A DNA stretch of 57,764 nt from Olivibacter sitiensis DSM 17696 (GTDB lineage Bacteria > Bacteroidota > Bacteroidia > Sphingobacteriales > Sphingobacteriaceae), in the NCBI RefSeq assembly GCF_000427965.1, contig NZ_ATZA01000034.1:4962-62725 (forward strand), read 5' to 3'. The translations under genes and the position numbers were made by a program. This document shows, in pieces, positions 42,864 through 51,607 of this stretch; the stretch's first letter is position 1; the number at the start of each line of letters is the position of its first letter. A model generated the notes under the pieces. That model was not told the DNA's origin. It did no database searches and saw only the letters and a program-made list of their open reading frames with translations.

Positions 42864-43820
42864 ATGCCACTTCAATTTAACACGGTTAAATTATTTGCTG
42901 GTTCTGGTTCTACAGAACTGGCCGAGAAAATCTCAAAATCTTATGGGAAAGAGCTTGGTGAAATGACCCTTTCACATTTTAGTGACGGTGAATTTCAGCC
43001 TTTCTACAATGAATCCATTCGAGGGAGCGATGTGTTCCTCATCCAATCTACTTATCAGCCTACGGACAATTTGTTTGAGCTGTTGCTGATGATAGATGCA
43101 GCTAGAAGAGCCTCCGCCCATTATATCACGGCTGTAATACCTTATTTTGGCTTCGCCCGTCAGGATAGGAAAGACAAACCAAGGGTGGCCATTGGTGCAA
43201 AGTTGATAGCCAATTTGCTTACGGCGGCGGGTGCTCACCGTGTCATGACGATGGATCTTCATGCGGCGCAGATTCAAGGTTTTTTTGATATTCCGGTAGA
43301 CCATTTGGACGGGGCGAGCATCTTTGTGCCGCACATCAAAGCGCTTAACTTGCCCAACCTTACCATCGCTTCGCCAGATATGGGTGGCTCGTACAGGGCA
43401 CGTACCTTTGCCAAATATTTCAATGCGGAGGTGGTGATATGCGATAAGCAGCGTAAGCGTGCCAACGAAATAGAATCGATGTCTATCATTGGTGATGTGA
43501 CCGGACAGGACATCGTACTGATAGATGATATCTGTGATACGGCAGGCACGCTATCCAAGGCTGCTTCCCTGATCATGGAAAATGGTGCATCCAGTGTACG
43601 TGCGGTATGTACGCACCCGGTGTTGTCCGGTAAAGCCTATGAGACTATAGAAAATTCGGCATTGCAAGAATTGATCGTGACAGACACGATCCCGCTAAAA
43701 AGAGAAAGCAGCAAAATCAAGGTGTTGTCTACCGCAAATTTGTTTGCCAGGGCCATCACAAATGTGAACGAGCATGGTTCTATTAGTGAGTTGTTCAAGA
43801 TATTGGGAACAAATAATTAG
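42864..43820 (+). CDS. prs: Ribose-phosphate pyrophosphokinase
   Basis: This 318-residue enzyme makes PRPP from ribose 5-phosphate and ATP for nucleotide, histidine and tryptophan synthesis. Family marks are LFAGSGSTELAEKI, GEMTLSHFSDGE, the ATP-region PYFGFARQDRKD and the PRPP motif DIVLIDDICDTAGTLSKA. The frame is open further upstream, but that part overlaps tRNA-Gln, so the ATG at 42864 is the true start. It is probably cotranscribed with the tRNA, and rplY has its own promoter after it. Confidence 0.95.
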   Translation: MPLQFNTVKLFAGSGSTELAEKISKSYGKELGEMTLSHFSDGEFQPFYNESIRGSDVFLIQSTYQPTDNLFELLLMIDAARRASAHYITAVIPYFGFARQDRKDKPRVAIGAKLIANLLTAAGAHRVMTMDLHAAQIQGFFDIPVDHLDGASIFVPHIKALNLPNLTIASPDMGGSYRARTFAKYFNAEVVICDKQRKRANEIESMSIIGDVTGQDIVLIDDICDTAGTLSKAASLIMENGASSVRAVCTHPVLSGKAYETIENSALQELIVTDTIPLKRESSKIKVLSTANLFARAITNVNEHGSISELFKILGTNN

Positions 43821-43850
43821 ACCCATTTCGATTACTGTCGATATTTTTTA

Positions 43851-43858
43851 TATCTTTG
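43851..43858 (+). promoter_or_regulatory. Promoter -7 box of rplY
   Basis: TATCTTTG is a perfect TAnnTTTG match 28 bases before the ATG at 43887. The -33 region (TTTCG near 43826) is only a weak match. Confidence 0.55.
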
Positions 43859-43886
43859 CACACTTTTAAAAAAAATCAAATAAAAA

Positions 43887-44474
43887 ATGGAATCAATTGC
43901 TATTAGCGGTTCTCCTAGAGAGAACGTAGGGAAAAGAGACGCTAAGGAACTGCGTTATCAAGGTCAAGTGCCTGCAGTTCTGTATGGTGGTGCGCAACAA
44001 TACCACTTTTCAGTGTCCGCAGCTGATTTGAAACCTGCTATTTACACGGCAGATGTTCATTTCATAGAGCTGGAACTAGAAGGAACTAAACATCAGGCTA
44101 TCGTTCAGGATGCTCAGTTTCATCCATTGACCGACCAAATCCTGCATGTGGACTTTTTGGCACTCAGCGATGACAAAGAGGTAGTGATGCAAATTCCTAT
44201 CCAACTTGTTGGAACTTCTCCTGGCGTGAAGATGGGGGGTAAATTGATCCAAAAGCTTCGTACGCTTCGCGTAAAGGCATTTCCTAAGAATTTGCCACAA
44301 GTTGTGGAGGTTTCTTTGGAATCTTTGGAAGTTGGCAAATCTGTACGTGTTAAGGAAATTTCCGTGGCTAATGCCAGTATTTTGAACAATAGCGACGATA
44401 CAGTCGTCTCCGTTGTAATGTCTCGTGCATTGAAACAAGCTGAGCAGGAAGCTGCAAAGGCAGGCAAGAAATAA
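43887..44474 (+). CDS. rplY: 50S ribosomal protein L25 (CTC type)
   Basis: This 195-residue protein has the two domains of the CTC/TL5 form: an N-terminal 5S rRNA-binding L25 domain (about 1-95, with GKRDAKELRYQGQVPAVLYG) and a C-terminal beta domain (about 96-180). The tail AEQEAAKAGKK is lysine-rich. A strong terminator follows, and pth comes next on the same strand, a pairing common in many bacteria. Confidence 0.93.
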   Translation: MESIAISGSPRENVGKRDAKELRYQGQVPAVLYGGAQQYHFSVSAADLKPAIYTADVHFIELELEGTKHQAIVQDAQFHPLTDQILHVDFLALSDDKEVVMQIPIQLVGTSPGVKMGGKLIQKLRTLRVKAFPKNLPQVVEVSLESLEVGKSVRVKEISVANASILNNSDDTVVSVVMSRALKQAEQEAAKAGKK

Positions 44475-44498
44475 TTAAATGTATTTTTTCAACAGTAG

Positions 44499-44520
44499 AG
44501 GCCCCAACCGGGGCCTTTAT
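44499..44520 (+). terminator. Intrinsic terminator of rplY
   Basis: AGGCCCC pairs with GGGGCCT around an AACC loop, followed by a short TTAT tract. It stands 25 bases after the stop codon. Confidence 0.8.
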
Positions 44521-44620
44521 TGTTTGTAGCCTCCTCCGTGGTTAACACTTGAAAGTCCTTAATTCGTGAGGCAATATTTTGTATTTTGACTTTTGATTTT
44601 TTACTTTTTACTTCGCAAGA

Positions 44621-45181
44621 ATGAAATACTTGATCGTCGGGCTTGGCAATATCGGGTCGGAATATGCAGATACACGGCACAATATCGGTTTTATGGTGGC
44701 AGATGCACTAGTGAAGGAAGCCGGTGCAAGTTTTTCTGTTTTGAAATTGGCCTATTACGCAGAGTTTAAGTATAAAGGGCGTACGATTGTAAGCATCAAA
44801 CCTACCACCTATATGAATCTGAGTGGCAAGGCGGTAAATTATTGGATGCAAGAGTTAAAAATTCCTCTCAGCAATGTGCTCGTTATCGTAGACGATTTGG
44901 CCATCCCTTTTGGTAGTATCAGAATTAAGCCAAAGGGAAGTGCCGCCGGTCATAATGGACTTAAAAGTATCGAAGCACTTTGTGGTGGGCAGGCCTACCC
45001 ACGGTTGCGCTTTGGTATTGGCGATAATTTTCCCAAGGGAAGACAGGTCGATTATGTCTTGGCGCCCTTTGATAGGGAAGAGCAGCCGGAGCTACCTAGC
45101 CTGATCGATCATAGCGTGAAAGCCATACAGAGCTTTGTGACGACCGGCATTGAATTGACCATGACAAATTTCAATAAATAG
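44621..45181 (+). CDS. pth: Peptidyl-tRNA hydrolase
   Basis: This 186-residue Pth1 enzyme frees peptidyl-tRNAs that drop off the ribosome. The opening VGLGNIGSEYADTRHNIGFM places catalytic H20 and N10. The asparagine-lysine motif of the active site is seen in KPTTYMNLSGKAV, and IVDDLAIPFGSIRIKPKGS with GHNGLKSIE carries the acid and substrate clamp. The length is normal. It follows rplY and precedes the ArsC-like gene, all on the same strand. Confidence 0.93.
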   Translation: MKYLIVGLGNIGSEYADTRHNIGFMVADALVKEAGASFSVLKLAYYAEFKYKGRTIVSIKPTTYMNLSGKAVNYWMQELKIPLSNVLVIVDDLAIPFGSIRIKPKGSAAGHNGLKSIEALCGGQAYPRLRFGIGDNFPKGRQVDYVLAPFDREEQPELPSLIDHSVKAIQSFVTTGIELTMTNFNK

Positions 45182-45222
45182 CTGTCGGCAATCAGTAGTA
45201 AGCTAATGCCTTGTGTCTTATG

Positions 45223-45249
45223 TCTCACATCTCACATCTGATGTCTCAC
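45223..45249. repeat. Dispersed intergenic repeat piece
   Basis: This 27-base stretch is the reverse complement of 364-390 with four mismatches (the TCTCACATCTCA-type track). It ties the spacer between pth and the ArsC-like gene to the repeat array at the left end. Confidence 0.6.
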
Positions 45250-45272
45250 GTCTTTTTTTTAATTTAGCATCC

Positions 45273-45617
45273 ATGAAAGTATATGGTATTAAAAACTGCA
45301 ATACGGTAAAGAAAGCCTTGCAGTGGTTGGACGGTCATGGCATTTCGTATGAATTTCATGATTTTAAAAAATTGGGCGTTTCCTTAGATAAATTGAAACA
45401 ATGGGAGGGGACCTATTCTTGGGAGGATCTTTTGAACAAGCGGGGCACCACCTGGCGTCAATTGCCCCAGGAGACGAAAGATGCCGTGACAGATGCCACG
45501 AGCGCCAACAAATTGCTGTTGGAGAAGACAAGTGCCATAAAAAGGCCGGTCATCGAGCAAGGAAATACTTTGTTGTTGGGTTTTGATGCGAGTGAGTACG
45601 AGCAAAAATTGAAATAA
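45273..45617 (+). CDS. ArsC/Spx/YffB family protein
   Basis: This 114-residue thioredoxin-fold protein of the arsenate reductase-like ArsC family opens MKVYGIKNCNTVKKALQWL. Only one cysteine is in the active loop (NCNTVKK), as in YffB/Spx-like members that are not classical arsenate reductases. The C-terminal segment IKRPVIEQGNTLLLGFD matches the family core. The frame is open upstream, but the ATG at 45273 fits the family start. The role is probably glutathione- or thiol-linked and is not settled. Confidence 0.87.
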   Translation: MKVYGIKNCNTVKKALQWLDGHGISYEFHDFKKLGVSLDKLKQWEGTYSWEDLLNKRGTTWRQLPQETKDAVTDATSANKLLLEKTSAIKRPVIEQGNTLLLGFDASEYEQKLK

Positions 45618-45638
45618 AAAGTTAATAAGGCTTTATTG

Positions 45639-45670
45639 TTTGTGTCCATTGTTGGCAAAGCTTATATTAG
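45639..45670 (+). promoter_or_regulatory. Possible promoter of the second M1 peptidase
   Basis: TTTG (45639-45642), a 20-base spacer and TATATTAG (45663-45670, one mismatch to TAnnTTTG) lie 65 bases before the start codon. Confidence 0.4.
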
Positions 45671-45735
45671 CATCATGAAACCGAGGAATTTTCTTTGGTG
45701 AAAAGTGAATCATTAATTTAAAAACAACAATATCC

Positions 45736-47703
45736 ATGTCTTTTAAGAGTACTTGTTTATCATTAAGCGTAGCCTTGGCATTGAGCGGAGGAGTATTTGC
45801 CCAGGAAGAGGTCAAGGTAGGTGTCGGGAGCAAATACAGCTATGAAGAAGCCTTTGCGCCTTTGTTTTACACCAAGAACGGGAATGAATACCGTTCGGCC
45901 AGTGGAAAGCCCGGACCGAAGTATTGGCAAAATGCCGTCAATTATAAGTTGAAAGCTAAATTAGACCCGGCTACGAAACATATCGAAGGAGTGGTAGAGC
46001 TGGACTATACCAACAATAGTCCGGACAATCTGGATTTTATGTGGCTTCAGCTGGATCAGAACATGTTCTCCAAAGAAGGAAGAGGCTCGCAGATCGTTCC
46101 TTTGACAAGGAGTCGTTACGGCGACCAGAGCAGTGCCTTTGACGGGGGCTATACGATCAAATCGGTAAAGCTTTCCGGAGGTAAGGATTTGGATCATGTG
46201 ATCAACGACACGCGCATGCAAGTGTTTCTTCCTCAGGAATTGAAAGCAAGCGGTGGTAATATCAAGATACAGATTGCCTACTCGTATACCGTGCCTGATT
46301 ACGGTGCTGATCGTACAGGCATCTTGTCTACGCAGAACGGTGATATCTTTGCGATAGCACAATGGTTCCCTCGGGTAGCTGTCTATGATGACGTGTTGGG
46401 ATGGAATGTACAACCTTATACAGGACCTGGAGAGTTTTATCTGGAATTTGGCAATTTCGATGTGGAGATTACTGCACCTGCCAATCAGATCGTGGTATGT
46501 GGTGGCGAACTGCTCAACCCGCAGGAAGTGTTTACGGCAGAGCAGTTCAACCGTTGGAAGACCGCTGCCAATAGTGATGAGACCGTGATGATCAGAACCG
46601 CTGAGGAGGTGACCGCAGGAAATTCGCGGCCTTCAAAAAACGAGCTGACCTGGAAGTATAGATTGCTACAGGCACATGATGTGGCTTGGGCGGCATCTAC
46701 CGCTTTTGTGATGGATGCAGCAAAGATCAATCTGCCGGAAGGCAAAAAGTCACTTGCCGTATCCGTATACCCGGTAGAAAGTATCGTGGAAAACGGTTGG
46801 CAAAGGTCTACAGAATTTACCAAATCATCCATTGAGTACTATTCGAAGCAATGGTATCCCTATCCCTATCCTGTTGCTGTCAATGTAGCATCCAATGTAG
46901 GTGGGATGGAATATCCCGCTATCGTGTTTTGCGGCAGCAAAGCTAAAGGACCGGGCCTTTGGGGCGTTACCGACCATGAGTTTGGCCATATTTGGTTCCC
47001 CATGATCGTGGGAAGCAACGAACGCTTGTTCGCTTGGATGGATGAGGGCTTTAATACCTTTATCAATGGCCTTTCGCAAAAGGAATTTAACAATGGTGAA
47101 TTCTACAGAGGGCCTCAAGATGGGCATAGAATGGCACCTTACCTGTTCAGGGATGGTATAGAACCTGTTTTGTCTACCCCACAGAACATGCAAGAGCGAA
47201 ATATCGGTGTTCTGGCTTATGCGAAGCCTGGTTTGGCGTTGGATCTTTTGCGCAATGAGGTGTTGGGACCTGAGCGCTTTGACTATGCTTTCCGTACCTA
47301 TATTAAGTATTGGGCTTATAAGCATCCAACGCCGGACGACTTTTTCCGTACTATTGAAAATGTAGGAGGCGAAAGCCTTAATTGGTTCTGGAGGTCATGG
47401 TTCCTAAACGCATGGAACCTGGATCAGGCCATTACCAACGTGACTTATACAGACGACGATCCGACAAAAGGAGCAATCGTAGAAATAGCCAACCTGGAAA
47501 AGATGGTGATGCCCGTGACGGTTGAATATACGACGGTAAGTGGCAAAAAAGACCGCAAAAAACTCCCTGTAGAGATATGGGAAAGAAATCAAGTGTTCTC
47601 TTTCAAATTGCCGACAACAGAGAAACTGCAGTCCGTGGTGATAGACCCGGATAAGGTATTGCCCGATATCAATGCGGATAATAATTCCTGGACAGGACAG
47701 TAA
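45736..47703 (+). CDS. M1 family metallopeptidase, second copy
   Basis: This 655-residue exported peptidase has a signal peptide (about 1-22), an N-terminal beta domain (to about 270) and a gluzincin catalytic domain. The domain carries GGMEYPA near 392, HEFGHIW at 414-420 and DEGFNTF about 18 residues on with the third zinc ligand. The C-terminal part includes a small beta domain (about 575-640). It is longer than the M1 peptidase at 34516 and diverged from it. A strong terminator follows, so it is a single-gene unit. Confidence 0.9.
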   Translation: MSFKSTCLSLSVALALSGGVFAQEEVKVGVGSKYSYEEAFAPLFYTKNGNEYRSASGKPGPKYWQNAVNYKLKAKLDPATKHIEGVVELDYTNNSPDNLDFMWLQLDQNMFSKEGRGSQIVPLTRSRYGDQSSAFDGGYTIKSVKLSGGKDLDHVINDTRMQVFLPQELKASGGNIKIQIAYSYTVPDYGADRTGILSTQNGDIFAIAQWFPRVAVYDDVLGWNVQPYTGPGEFYLEFGNFDVEITAPANQIVVCGGELLNPQEVFTAEQFNRWKTAANSDETVMIRTAEEVTAGNSRPSKNELTWKYRLLQAHDVAWAASTAFVMDAAKINLPEGKKSLAVSVYPVESIVENGWQRSTEFTKSSIEYYSKQWYPYPYPVAVNVASNVGGMEYPAIVFCGSKAKGPGLWGVTDHEFGHIWFPMIVGSNERLFAWMDEGFNTFINGLSQKEFNNGEFYRGPQDGHRMAPYLFRDGIEPVLSTPQNMQERNIGVLAYAKPGLALDLLRNEVLGPERFDYAFRTYIKYWAYKHPTPDDFFRTIENVGGESLNWFWRSWFLNAWNLDQAITNVTYTDDDPTKGAIVEIANLEKMVMPVTVEYTTVSGKKDRKKLPVEIWERNQVFSFKLPTTEKLQSVVIDPDKVLPDINADNNSWTGQ

Positions 47704-47727
47704 AAAGCTTTAGTGAATTTTGGGAAG

Positions 47728-47764
47728 AAGAGGTTGACCACTGTGGTCAACCTCTTTGTTTTTA
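47728..47764 (+). terminator. Intrinsic terminator of the second M1 peptidase
   Basis: A 13-bp perfect stem (AAGAGGTTGACCA with TGGTCAACCTCTT) closes a CTG loop and is followed by TGTTTTT. It is the strongest terminator in the window. Confidence 0.9.
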
Positions 47765-47798
47765 ACACTTTTTGACAGTTCTGTTTATGTAAGAGTGT

Positions 47799-47806
47799 TA
47801 AATTTG
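47799..47806 (+). promoter_or_regulatory. Promoter -7 box overlapping the start of a possibly leaderless gene
   Basis: TAAATTTG is a perfect -7 match only 5 bases before the ATG at 47812. TTTG at 47771 is a possible but distant -33 element. Confidence 0.5.
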
Positions 47807-47811
47807 TTCGG

Positions 47812-48504
47812 ATGAAAAGCTGCTATTGGTGTTTCTTTTTTCTTGTGTCTTCTTTTTGTAGCTATGGGCAAGATACACTTAGGGGAAAGACCTATGTCTT
47901 GGATACAAACACATTCTTAAGTGATGTAGAAATCACTAACCTGAGTACGGGACAGTTGGTATGGAGTTCCGCAAACGGTGATTTTGCTATCAGTGCAAAG
48001 ACAAACGACTTGCTTTCTTTTTCTTTTCCCGGATACCGTACGGATACCCTGCTGGTGACGGATTTTTCATATAAGCGTATATACCTGACCATAAAAGATG
48101 AAACACGCATTCTGAAGGAGGTGGAAGTGAAGGCGAAAATGGCAACTGTGCAAATGCTCGAAGAAGCAAGGCAAGAGGCAAAACTCGTGACCTACGGTAA
48201 GTATAAAGGGGGAATTAGTTTTTCTCCTAGCTATCTATTTAGCAAGCAACGGCGGAATGCCAGAAAGCGGGTGAAAATGCTGGAGCAGCAATTGGCATGG
48301 GAGGCGACTCAGGAGCGTTTCAGAAAGGAAAAAATTAAGGAATTGACTCCGCTGGAAGGAGAAAACTTGGATTTATTCATGGTAATATACAGGCCTACTA
48401 AGGTGATGAACGATAAACAGTTGGAACAGTATATCATGGACAGTTATTCTGGTTTTAAAGCTTTAAGCGATGAAGAGAAGAGGAGATGGAAACTAGGCTT
48501 ATGA
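47812..48504 (+). CDS. Exported carboxypeptidase-regulatory-like domain protein
   Basis: This 230-residue protein has a signal peptide (about 1-19) and a CarboxypepD_reg-like beta-sandwich (about 20-105), opening LRGKTYVLDTNTFLSDVEI. It ends the domain with ILKEVEVKAKM, as in the N termini of TonB-type receptors. A charged helical tail (about 110-230) follows with no barrel, so it is not a receptor itself. Related small proteins are frequent in Bacteroidota and their role is unknown. The start is fixed by the signal peptide and lies unusually close to the -7 box. Confidence 0.8.
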   Translation: MKSCYWCFFFLVSSFCSYGQDTLRGKTYVLDTNTFLSDVEITNLSTGQLVWSSANGDFAISAKTNDLLSFSFPGYRTDTLLVTDFSYKRIYLTIKDETRILKEVEVKAKMATVQMLEEARQEAKLVTYGKYKGGISFSPSYLFSKQRRNARKRVKMLEQQLAWEATQERFRKEKIKELTPLEGENLDLFMVIYRPTKVMNDKQLEQYIMDSYSGFKALSDEEKRRWKLGL

Positions 48505-48538
48505 TTTTTAGCCTAATAATCCGTATTTTCGTCCCCAT

Positions 48539-49534
48539 ATGGAAACTGTCGTCAGTGGTATCCGGAGTACCGGAAAATTACATTTAGGAAATTACTATGG
48601 AGCTATAAAGAACTTTATCCGTATGCAGGACGAGTTCAATTGTTATTTTTTTATTGCCGATCTTCATTCGCTGACCACCCACCCCACACCTGAAAACCTT
48701 CACGATACGGTAAGACAGGTCGTGGTAGAATACCTGGCCGCGGGCATAGATCCAGAAAAAGCGACTATCTACGTTCAGTCGCACGTGACAGAGGTCATAG
48801 AACTTTATCTTTATCTCAATATGAATGCCTATCTTGGGGAATTGGAACGCGCCACTTCTTTTAAGGATAAGGTGCGCGCCAATCCAGACAATGTGAATGC
48901 GGGATTGTTGACCTATCCGGTATTGATGGCGGCAGATATTCTATTGCACCGGGCTACGAAGGTTCCGGTAGGTAAGGATCAGGAGCAGCATTTGGAGATG
49001 ACACGTACTTTTGGCAACCGCTTCAATCGTATGTACAAGCACGATTATTTTCCTGAAGCCTTTGCATTCAGCTACAGCGATAAGCTGATAAAAATCCCTG
49101 GTCTGGATGGCAAGGGGAAAATGGGGAAATCGGAAGGGGATGCCAATTGTGTCTATTTGTCAGACTCACCCGAGGCCATTCGAAAGAAGGTGATGAAAGC
49201 CAAGACAGATAGCGGTCCTACTATTGAAAATCAACAGAAGCCACAGGAGATACAAAATCTGTTCGATTTGATGAAAGTGGTATCCACCCCCGATACGGTT
49301 GCGCATTTTGACGAGTTGTACAATAAGTGCGAGATACGCTATGGCGATTTCAAAAAGCAGCTTGCTGAAGATATGGTGTCGGCTACCGAGCCAATCCGAT
49401 CGAGGATTGAAGCCATTTCGGCTGATGATGCCTATGTGAGCAGGGTAGTGGCCATGGGCGCAGAGAAAGCACGGGAGAGCGCTAGGAAAACGATAAAAGA
49501 TGTAAGGGAAATTATCGGTTTTAGGAGTTTCTAA
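48539..49534 (+). CDS. trpS: Tryptophan-tRNA ligase
   Basis: This 331-residue class I synthetase charges tRNA-Trp. The HIGH-type motif is KLHLGNYYGA near residue 14 and the KMSKS-type motif is KMGKS near residue 198. ADLHSLTTHP and the VPVGKDQEQHLEMTR segment are typical of bacterial TrpRS. It is followed after 11 bases by a deoxynucleoside kinase gene on the same strand. Confidence 0.95.
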   Translation: METVVSGIRSTGKLHLGNYYGAIKNFIRMQDEFNCYFFIADLHSLTTHPTPENLHDTVRQVVVEYLAAGIDPEKATIYVQSHVTEVIELYLYLNMNAYLGELERATSFKDKVRANPDNVNAGLLTYPVLMAADILLHRATKVPVGKDQEQHLEMTRTFGNRFNRMYKHDYFPEAFAFSYSDKLIKIPGLDGKGKMGKSEGDANCVYLSDSPEAIRKKVMKAKTDSGPTIENQQKPQEIQNLFDLMKVVSTPDTVAHFDELYNKCEIRYGDFKKQLAEDMVSATEPIRSRIEAISADDAYVSRVVAMGAEKARESARKTIKDVREIIGFRSF

Positions 49535-49545
49535 TAAATTGAATT

Positions 49546-50160
49546 ATGCATATAGCGATCGTCGGCAATATAGGGGCCGGCAAAACCACCTTGACCAGCT
49601 TATTGGCCAAGCACCTGAAAATGGAACCACAGTTTGAGGCGGTAGAAAACAATCCCTACCTGGAAGATTTCTACAGCGATATGAAGCGCTGGTCGTTTAA
49701 CCTACAGATATTTTTTCTTAACAGTCGCTTTCGCCACATCGTGGATCTACAGGAACGCAAGATAGATATCATCCAAGACAGGACAATTTATGAGGACGCC
49801 TATATCTTTGCAGAAAACCTGCACGATATGGGCCTGATGACCACGAGGGACTTTGAAAATTATAGCAATATATTTGAGAGCATTATCTCATTCATCAAGG
49901 CTCCGGATTTGCTGATTTATTTAAAAGCCTCTGTTCCCACATTGGTGAACAATATACAGTTGCGGGGTAGGGAATATGAAGCAGGCATTCGGATAGATTA
50001 TTTGACGAAGCTGAACGAAAAATACCAGAAATGGATCGGAAACTATAAGGAAGGCAAATTGTTGATCTTGGACAAGGATAAGTTGGATTTTGCCAATAAG
50101 CCCGAAGATTTGGGTTTTGTAATAGAAGAAATTGAGAAGAACTTGCATGGGTTGTTTTAG
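49546..50160 (+). CDS. Deoxynucleoside kinase
   Basis: This 204-residue kinase of the dNK/dCK family phosphorylates deoxynucleosides for salvage. The P-loop is GNIGAGKTT (about residues 7-15), the DRT motif that clamps the substrate is in QDRTIYEDAY, and the LID arginines are in QLRGREYEAGIR. The preferred substrate cannot be told from the sequence. Its stop codon directly abuts the kdsB start, so the two are coupled. Confidence 0.9.
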   Translation: MHIAIVGNIGAGKTTLTSLLAKHLKMEPQFEAVENNPYLEDFYSDMKRWSFNLQIFFLNSRFRHIVDLQERKIDIIQDRTIYEDAYIFAENLHDMGLMTTRDFENYSNIFESIISFIKAPDLLIYLKASVPTLVNNIQLRGREYEAGIRIDYLTKLNEKYQKWIGNYKEGKLLILDKDKLDFANKPEDLGFVIEEIEKNLHGLF

Positions 50161-50907
50161 ATGAAAATAATAGGAATCATACCAGCTCGTTACGAGTCCA
50201 CACGTTATCCCGGAAAACCCTTGATCGATATTGGGGGCAAGACCATGATCCAGCGTGTATATGAGCGTGCGCTGTTGTCCAAGAAGCTCAGCATGGTCAT
50301 AGTCGCTACAGATGATGTCCGCATAGCCGATCATGTGTCTTCTTTTGGTGGGCATTTTGCCATGACCAGCGACGAGCACCAGAGCGGTACAGATAGGTGC
50401 GCCGAAGTGATCCAGCGTTTTCCCGACACCGATATTACCATCAATATACAAGGAGATGAACCTTTTATAGATCCTTCTCAGATCGATAGCCTAGCAGTTT
50501 GCTTTGAGAACAAAGATACCCAGATTGCCACTTTGGTGAAAAAAATCGAGACTTATGAGGAACTGGTGAACATCAATACACCTAAAGTATTGCGCAATGT
50601 ACACAAGCAGGCAATCTATTTTAGTCGCAGCCCAATACCATTCATTCGGGGTGTAGCACAGGAAAACTGGCTACAACATTTCGAGTATTATAAGCATATA
50701 GGGGTCTATGCCTATCGAAATGAAGTGCTAAAGGATATTACCAAGCTGAAACCATCTGCCCTGGAATTAGCTGAAGGCTTGGAACAGTTGAGATGGATAG
50801 AGCATGGATACAAGATCGCTACTTGCGAGACCGATATGGAAACGCTGGCCGTAGATACGCCGGAAGACCTACAGCGAATATTGAAAATCGCCAAACATAT
50901 GCTCTGA
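50161..50907 (+). CDS. kdsB: 3-deoxy-manno-octulosonate cytidylyltransferase
   Basis: This 248-residue enzyme makes CMP-Kdo for lipopolysaccharide. The nucleotide motif IPARYESTRYPGKPL opens the protein, VIVATDD follows, then NIQGDEPFIDP and the later RSPIPF. The start follows the dNK stop without a gap. The next 500 bases hold no intact gene. Confidence 0.93.
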   Translation: MKIIGIIPARYESTRYPGKPLIDIGGKTMIQRVYERALLSKKLSMVIVATDDVRIADHVSSFGGHFAMTSDEHQSGTDRCAEVIQRFPDTDITINIQGDEPFIDPSQIDSLAVCFENKDTQIATLVKKIETYEELVNINTPKVLRNVHKQAIYFSRSPIPFIRGVAQENWLQHFEYYKHIGVYAYRNEVLKDITKLKPSALELAEGLEQLRWIEHGYKIATCETDMETLAVDTPEDLQRILKIAKHML

Positions 50908-51433
50908 ACGGCTGACCGCGTGCCAGCATCTTGAAGGCTAATTAATGAGCTTATATTGAGCATGCCATTTGTGAAGCAGGAACAACTTCGAATGGCCTCT
51001 TTTCAAATTGTAAAATAGGTTAGCAGAAGAAGCAATACGCGCGTTCCTAAAAGAACATCGTGAATGAGCTATTAGATTTTTAAATGACATTATTGATGCA
51101 ATTTTGTGTTTCTTAATGCGCACTATTAATTCCTTTGGAGAGATCATGAATAATGGCTCTCCTTTGCCGGTGGACCTATTTCCACACGCCGTCCATGAGC
51201 ACATTACCATGAAACTGCCCAGTGCAAACAAAGCGATCCGCTCAAAGCGTGGAAATCTACTTGCCATAAAATCTATAAGAATACTGTCCAGCATTGTTCT
51301 TGTCTATGATGACACCAAAGGCAGACTACTCGAAGCCCAGGCCATACTCATAATCTCTGTCCAAATTGTTTTCCGCTTAGAGCAAGCAAGAATAAAAGAA
51401 AAAAACTGTCTCTCATGGCGTACATAACTGTGT
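50908..51433 (-). pseudogene. Degenerate region with remnants of a secreted protein gene
   Basis: No intact gene is seen. On the minus strand an ATG near 51437 opens a signal-peptide-like sequence (FFLLFLLALSGKQFGQ) that stops after about 29 codons. A frame just past that stop reads plausible coding text (DYEYGLGFE, then SAFGVIIDKNNAGQYSYRFY) broken by in-frame TAG, TAG and TGA. An open frame at 50938-51294 on the same strand is probably chance. I read the whole as a decayed gene of the accessory locus. Confidence 0.5.
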
Positions 51434-51589
51434 TCATGATGTTCCTTTCAGATCGCCCATATATTCTGCTGAAGGATATATCAGGTCGTCCTTGCTCACG
51501 TACCTACCGTCTTCCATCCTGAAGGAGGAATTTTCCAAATAGGCCTGACTACCTCCCAGACCATGGAATAATGCAAAGACATGTAGCAT
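51434..51589 (-). CDS. 51-residue ORF, possibly a displaced C-terminal tail
   Basis: This small frame starts 18 bases after the stop of the 185-residue secreted protein gene, on the same strand. Its text (FALFHGLGGSQAYLENSS, then MEDGRYVSKDDLIYPSAEY) looks coding, with no signal peptide. It resembles a protein tail more than a complete protein and may be the displaced end of a zincin-type module. The next frame (decayed, with a signal peptide) starts at its stop codon. Confidence 0.45.
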   Translation of the reverse strand: MLHVFALFHGLGGSQAYLENSSFRMEDGRYVSKDDLIYPSAEYMGDLKGTS

Positions 51590-51607
51590 AGCGATAACAT
51601 TCGACTC

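Noticed and set aside
50938-51294. 118-codon minus-strand frame as an intact lipoprotein
   Set aside because: Its supposed lipobox lies 36 residues from the start, the rest has no domain pattern, and the neighbouring frame gives better coding text, so I treat it as part of a decayed region.
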